A stretch of DNA of 64,000 bases from Rhizocola hellebori (lineage in GTDB: Bacteria > Actinomycetota > Actinomycetes > Mycobacteriales > Micromonosporaceae), in the NCBI RefSeq assembly GCF_016862955.1, contig NZ_BONY01000048.1:1-64000 (forward strand). The letters run 5' to 3'. The notes beneath the pieces were generated by a model. That model did no database searches and had not been told where the DNA came from. It saw only the letters and a list, made by a program, of their open reading frames with translations. Within the stretch, counting starts at the first letter, position 1; each line of letters opens with the position of its first letter. This document shows positions 60,230 through 64,000 of the stretch, piece after piece. The translations under genes and the position numbers were made by a program.

Positions 60230-61099
60230 CTGAGCTGGCGTCGAGTCCGGTAGCAGGAACACGTCACAAGATTGGGCCTGTACCAGCCCATCAGCCAAAA
60301 GACTCTGCAATGCCCGCTCCCGCTGAACCCCGTCCGGCCAAACCAGATCGAGGCGATGCCGTGGCACCGGGGCCGCCGACTCGCGAAGCACCGCCAGCAG
60401 CAGACCGCGTACCTGGCGATCGGTTCCGGCATAGCTTTGCGGCCGCCGGAACGGCTTTTCCGGCTGCGGCGAGCCCAGCTGCTTCCACCTGCACTCAGCC
60501 ATCACCGGACACACACCGCAACGTGGCGAGCGCGCTGCGCACACCACGGCACCCAGCTCCATCAGGGCCGCGCTAGCCAGCGCCGCGTCGGACTGCCCTA
60601 GCGGCAACAGCTCGGCGACCTCCGCGAGCCCGATCGCGCGGTCTTCGACGCCGTGGTGCACCCGGGACACCACCCGCCGCACATTGGTGTCCACCACGGG
60701 GTGGCGTTGGCCGAAAGCAAAACTGAGCACCGCTCGGGCCGTGTAGTCACCGATTCCCGGGAGGGCAAGCAGCTTGTCGAGCTCGTCAGGGACCTCGCCA
60801 CCGTGCCGGCGAACAATCTCGCCCGCGCATTCATGCAAACGCATCGCCCTTCGGGGGTAACCCAAACGGCCCCATGCGCGAATCGCCTCGCCTGCTGGCT
60901 CCGCCGCCAGGTCGGCCGGAGATGGCCAACGCTCGATCCATTCCTGCCACACCGTGAGCACCCGCGACACCGGCGTTTGCTGCAACATCACCTCGCTGAT
61001 CAGGATCGCCCACGCCCCTACGCCCTCATGACGCCATGGAAGATCCCTAGCATTTTTCTGGTACCAGATAGAGGTCTGCTCCGCGAGAAAGGAGGGCAC
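60227..61099 (-). CDS. mutY: A/G-specific adenine DNA glycosylase
   Basis: MutY removes adenine mispaired with 8-oxoguanine. At 290 aa, the HhH-GPD domain includes SEVMLQQTPVSRV (catalytic Glu), LPGIGDYTARAVLSFAF and VDTNVRRV (catalytic Asp). Four Cys in CAARSPRCGVCPVMAEC (C-x6-C-x2-C-x5-C) bind the iron-sulfur cluster. The C-terminal NUDIX-like 8-oxoG recognition part is reduced to about 60 residues, usual in actinobacteria. The start is GTG 61099 with TAGACT 6 bases upstream. Confidence 0.94.
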   Translation of the reverse strand: MPSFLAEQTSIWYQKNARDLPWRHEGVGAWAILISEVMLQQTPVSRVLTVWQEWIERWPSPADLAAEPAGEAIRAWGRLGYPRRAMRLHECAGEIVRRHGGEVPDELDKLLALPGIGDYTARAVLSFAFGQRHPVVDTNVRRVVSRVHHGVEDRAIGLAEVAELLPLGQSDAALASAALMELGAVVCAARSPRCGVCPVMAECRWKQLGSPQPEKPFRRPQSYAGTDRQVRGLLLAVLRESAAPVPRHRLDLVWPDGVQRERALQSLLADGLVQAQSCDVFLLPDSTPAQ

Positions 61100-61105
61100 A
61101 CCGGG

Positions 61106-61111
61106 AGTCTA
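61106..61111 (-). promoter_or_regulatory. Leaderless -10 element of mutY
   Basis: TAGACT on the minus strand ends 6 bases before the GTG at 61099. No ribosome binding site is present. Confidence 0.5.
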
Positions 61112-61171
61112 AGCTGACGAAGCGTGTCGGTCGTGCGTTGTCGAGATCGTGAGCGTTAGCGTGAGGACATC

Positions 61172-61831
61172 ATGAGACTCGTCGTGGGTCCATTGCCCGC
61201 TTCCGTGTACTGGCGGCGCCGCGTCATGGTGCTAGCCGGCGCGCTGCTGGGCGTCCTGATTGTGGTCTACTCCTGCAACGTGTCGGGCAAGACGAGCCCC
61301 GCCGCGGAGCCGAGCAAAACCCCAACCGCGGCAAGCAAGCCCGCGTCGAGCCCGAGCCCCACAGCGCAGGCGGCCATGACACCGGCCGCGGTCGTCAGTC
61401 CAACCGCGACAGTCGCCGTCGCCGCCGCAGACATGTGCACCGACGCTGAGATCAGCGTGAAAGCCGTTCCGGCCAAGACGACCATCGTGGCGGGGACAGA
61501 CGTTCAGATCACGTTGCTGATCAAGAACATCTCCAACCGTTCCTGCAGCCGCGATGTTGGCGCAGACCAGCAGGAGCTGCGAGTCGTTCTCGGCACCGAG
61601 AAGATCTGGTCCTCCGACGACTGTGACGGCCCGACCGGAACAGAGCTCAGAACGTTCCCGCCCAACCACGAGCGCTCCTACAACGCGATGTGGAACGGCG
61701 AGTCGAGCACGAAATGCTCGACCACGGCCAAGCGCACCCCGACCGGGCCAGCCCCGGAACCCGGCGAATACCAGCTCATCGGCCGCGTAGGCACCGACAA
61801 AAGTGACCCGGTCACCCTGAAGATCACCTAA
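61172..61831 (+). CDS. Exported membrane-anchored protein with Ig-like domain (219 aa)
   Basis: One membrane span (about residues 15-36: RVMVLAGALLGVLIVVYSC) is followed by a Pro/Ala/Thr/Ser-rich stalk (about 40-87) and a beta-rich domain with Cys pairs (MCTDAEISVKAVP, ISNRSCSRDVG, SSDDCDG, STKCST). It resembles DUF4232- or CARDB-like Ig modules, with no catalytic motif. The start follows GTGAGGAC. It is conserved-looking between mutY and disA, but its function is unknown. Confidence 0.75.
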   Translation: MRLVVGPLPASVYWRRRVMVLAGALLGVLIVVYSCNVSGKTSPAAEPSKTPTAASKPASSPSPTAQAAMTPAAVVSPTATVAVAAADMCTDAEISVKAVPAKTTIVAGTDVQITLLIKNISNRSCSRDVGADQQELRVVLGTEKIWSSDDCDGPTGTELRTFPPNHERSYNAMWNGESSTKCSTTAKRTPTGPAPEPGEYQLIGRVGTDKSDPVTLKIT

Positions 61832-61879
61832 CGAACAAACGAGCCAGCCACAGACCGCCGCCGGCCACCCCGAGCCACA

Positions 61880-62090
61880 GGCGCTCACGAGCGGGAGTAG
61901 CTGGCCGTAGGGCCGTGTCGAGCCCGGCCGAGGCGCTGCAGGCGCTCACAAGCGGGAGTAGCTGGCCGTAGGGCAGTGTCGAGCCTGGCCGAGGCGCTGC
62001 AGGCGCTCACGAACTGGCGAGCTGGTCGCAAGGGGGGCCTGGCGGCAGCTTGCCGAGGCGCTGCGGGCGCGCTCACGAATGGGCGTAGCG
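61880..62090. repeat. 61-bp tandem repeats between the Ig-like protein gene and disA
   Basis: GGCGCTCAC recurs at 61880, 61941 and 62002, a period of exactly 61 bases. The first two units share GCGGGAGTAGCTGGCCGTAG and the GTGTCGAGCC region. The third decays after about 12 bases, and a fourth degenerate copy (GCGCGCTCACGAA) lies near 62070. No convincing coding frame runs through them; the 270-base gap otherwise appears empty. Confidence 0.85.
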
Positions 62091-62101
62091 GGCCGCAGAC
62101 C

Positions 62102-63229
62102 TTAGACGTAGCGCTCCAGGATCGACGTCTCGGCGAGCCTGGACAGCCCCTCCCGCACGCCGCGGGCTCGGGCGTCGCCGACTCCCTCCACCGCTTGCAG
62201 GTCTTCCACTGTCGCGCCCAGGAGCCGTTGCAGACTGCCGAAGTGGTCGACGAGCCTTTCCACGATCGCGCCGGGCAGGCGCGGCACCCTGGCCAGGAGC
62301 CGGAAGCCGAGCGGGCTCACCGCCGCGTCGAGGATCTCGGTCGTGTTGGGATAACCCATCGCCTTGGCGACCGACACCAGGTCGATGAGTTCGCTGGCAG
62401 TCAACAGATCCAGCTCGACGAGCGCCTCGTCGACACTGCGCGGGCGCTTGCCGCCGGCGAGCTTGCCGGTCGGCAGATAGTCGCGGATCACCAGGGTGCG
62501 GTCTGAGTCGACACCCGCCATCAGCTCGTCGAGCTGGAGGGAGAGCAGACGGCCATCGGTGCCCAGCTCGACCACATAGCCGGCGATCTCGTCGGAGATG
62601 CGCCGGACCATCTCCAGCCGCTGCACCACCGCCAGCGCGTCGCGAACGGTGACCAGATCTTCGATCTCCAGCGCGGACAGCGTGCCACTCACCTCGTCGA
62701 GGCGAAGCTTGTAACGCTCCAGGGTGGCCAGCGCCTGGTTGGCGCGCGACAGGATCTGGCCGGAGTCGTCGAGCACATGCCGTTGCCCGGCCACGTAGAC
62801 GCCGATGATGTTCATCGACTGGGACACCGAGATGACCGGATAGCCGGTCTGTTTGGCCACCCGCTCGGCCGTGCGGTGCCTGGTGCCCGACTCGGCGGAG
62901 GGGATGGACGCATCCGGCATCAACTGGACTGCGGCCCGCACAATCCGGTTGCCATCGGCGGTAATGATTACCGCTCCATCCATTTTGCACAACTCACGCA
63001 GCCGGGTCGCGGTGAACTCGACGTCGAGCGGAAATCCCCCGGTGCACATGGAATCCACCATCTTGTCGTAACCGAGCACGATGAGCGCTCCGGTCTTGCC
63101 GCGCAGGATGCGTTCCAGGCTGTCGCGCAAGGGCGTGCCCGGCGCGACCCGCGCCAGGGTAGCCCGCAGCGGATCGCCGCTGAGCATAGCGGGACTCCAC
63201 ATGGTGTCGCGATCGATCGGCACGGGCAC
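62102..63229 (-). CDS. disA: DNA integrity scanning protein DisA (diadenylate cyclase)
   Basis: DisA makes c-di-AMP and scans DNA for damage. It is 375 aa. The DAC domain has [11 protein letters not shown] and the substrate-binding [17 protein letters not shown] helical linker and the C-terminal HhH DNA-binding region follow ([20 protein letters not shown]). GTG 63229 begins 3 bases after the radA stop, so the two are coupled. Pairing with radA is the usual arrangement. Confidence 0.97.
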   Translation of the reverse strand: MPVPIDRDTMWSPAMLSGDPLRATLARVAPGTPLRDSLERILRGKTGALIVLGYDKMVDSMCTGGFPLDVEFTATRLRELCKMDGAVIITADGNRIVRAAVQLMPDASIPSAESGTRHRTAERVAKQTGYPVISVSQSMNIIGVYVAGQRHVLDDSGQILSRANQALATLERYKLRLDEVSGTLSALEIEDLVTVRDALAVVQRLEMVRRISDEIAGYVVELGTDGRLLSLQLDELMAGVDSDRTLVIRDYLPTGKLAGGKRPRSVDEALVELDLLTASELIDLVSVAKAMGYPNTTEILDAAVSPLGFRLLARVPRLPGAIVERLVDHFGSLQRLLGATVEDLQAVEGVGDARARGVREGLSRLAETSILERYV

Positions 63230-63232
63230 AGT

Positions 63233-64000
63233 CTACGGTTCCCCCGCCGAGAACCGGCCCGCCCAGTGCAGTGCGCCCCTTACTTCCGTGACTTCGACGA
63301 CCTCCATGCCGTGAATGTGGCTCACCACCTTGGGCCCTGAACCCCGCGGCACCAAGGCGTATTTGAACCCGAGCCGGGCGGCCTCGGCCAGGCGGCGCTG
63401 AATCGCGCCCACTCGCCTGACCTCGCCGGTGAGACCTACCTCACCGATAGCGGCCAAGGTCGGAGTCATCTCGAGGTTGAGGTAGGCAGATGCCACCGCA
63501 AGGCAGATGGCTAGATCGGCCGCCGGCTCGGTGATGCGAATGCCGCCGACGGTGGCCGCGAAAACTTCCTTGTCGTGCAAGGCGATGCGCTCGGTGTGGC
63601 GCTGCAACACGGCGAGCACCATGGCCAGACGGGCCGAGTCGAGGCCGGAGACCGTGCGCCGAGGAGACCCGGCCACGGTCGCCCCCACCAACGCCTGGAC
63701 CTCGGTGAGCAGCGCGCGCCGGCCTTCCATCGCCACCGTGACACATGTGCCTGGAACGTTTTCTGTGTATCGGGTGAGAAAGAGCCCGGAGGGGTCGGCG
63801 AGCGAGGTGATGCCGTTCTCGTGCATTTCGAAACAGCCCACCTCGTCGGCGGCGCCGAAGCGATTCTTCAAGCCACGAATCAGACGCAAAGACGAATGCT
63901 TGTCGCCTTCGAACTGGAGCACCACGTCGACCAGATGCTCCAGCACACGCGGCCCGGCGACGTTGCCGTCCTTGGTGACATGGCCGACCAGCACGGTGGC
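63233..64000 (-). CDS. radA: DNA repair protein RadA, 3' part (gene runs off the window)
   Basis: Only the C-terminal 255 residues are in the window; the zinc finger and Walker A lie beyond position 64000. The visible part begins in the RecA-like core (VLVGHVTKDGNVAGPRVLEH) and has the RadA-specific GLKNRFGAADEVGCFEM, then the Lon-protease-like domain (DLAICLAVASAYLNLEMTP). RadA promotes branch migration in recombination and in Bacillus limits DisA activity, which fits the coupled disA. Confidence 0.95.
   Translation of the reverse strand, partial: ATVLVGHVTKDGNVAGPRVLEHLVDVVLQFEGDKHSSLRLIRGLKNRFGAADEVGCFEMHENGITSLADPSGLFLTRYTENVPGTCVTVAMEGRRALLTEVQALVGATVAGSPRRTVSGLDSARLAMVLAVLQRHTERIALHDKEVFAATVGGIRITEPAADLAICLAVASAYLNLEMTPTLAAIGEVGLTGEVRRVGAIQRRLAEAARLGFKYALVPRGSGPKVVSHIHGMEVVEVTEVRGALHWAGRFSAGEP

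Overview
This is a GC-rich actinobacterial chromosome segment. The evidence is lsr2, ESX-type eccC, eccD and mycosin genes, disA, DUF3180 and DUF2520 genes, and the conserved block ppa-dacB-tilS-DUF2342-hpt-ftsH-folE. The gene set and order look most like Micromonosporales or Glycomycetales (a Stackebrandtia- or Micromonospora-like organism), but the genus cannot be fixed by reading alone. No tRNA, rRNA, CRISPR array, transposase, integrase or relaxase was seen.

Layout. Positions 1-7831 hold part of an ESX (type VII secretion) locus: mycosin, eccD and eccC, with a phosphotransferase between. Positions 7832-21353 are core: pyrophosphatase, PBP4-type carboxypeptidase, tRNA lysidine synthetase, DUF2342 zinc protease, a gamma-glutamyltransferase, a very large secreted subtilase, a GlxA-type regulator, hpt, ftsH and folE. 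Positions 21354-39336 are an accessory island, almost wholly on the minus strand. It contains an FtsK/SpoIIIE-like ATPase with an altered Walker B, a nitroreductase, a DUF2786 protein, and a type VII substrate-like operon (WXG/PPE-like protein, second mycosin, EspC-like and Esx-like proteins). It also contains a seven-gene operon resembling a minimal type IV secretion machine (VirB2-, VirB3-, VirB4-, VirB6-, VirB8- and VirB1-like) with no relaxase or integrase. Positions 39337-41527 resume folate synthesis (folB, folP, folK). Then come an orphan ABC permease-like protein, an Arg/Asp-rich coiled-coil membrane protein, an orphan nuoD with a MidA-family methyltransferase, pantothenate genes (DUF2520 reductase, panC, panD, coaX), two septum-formation-type lipoproteins, nadB-nadC, lysS, lsr2, clpC, a lipoprotein deacetylase, mutY, disA and the 3' part of radA.

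How the genes work together. Folate (folE, folP, folB, folK), coenzyme A (panC, panD, coaX) and NAD (nadB, nadC) synthesis are each clustered and mostly translationally coupled by 1-4 base overlaps. ftsH and clpC, both proteostasis genes, carry nearly the same TTTTCGCTCTG box upstream. The island is the most unusual part. A plausible but unproven reading is a chromosomal, non-conjugative T4SS-like channel whose cargo is the ESX-like proteins beside it.

Regulation. At least eleven genes here have TAGnnT exactly 6 or 7 bases before their start codon and mostly lack a clear ribosome binding site, the signature of leaderless transcripts. lysS and its divergent methyltransferase share one 7-base TAGGCTA that sits exactly 7 bases from each start. 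Three perfect DnaA boxes plus variants lie in the 5' end of dacB.
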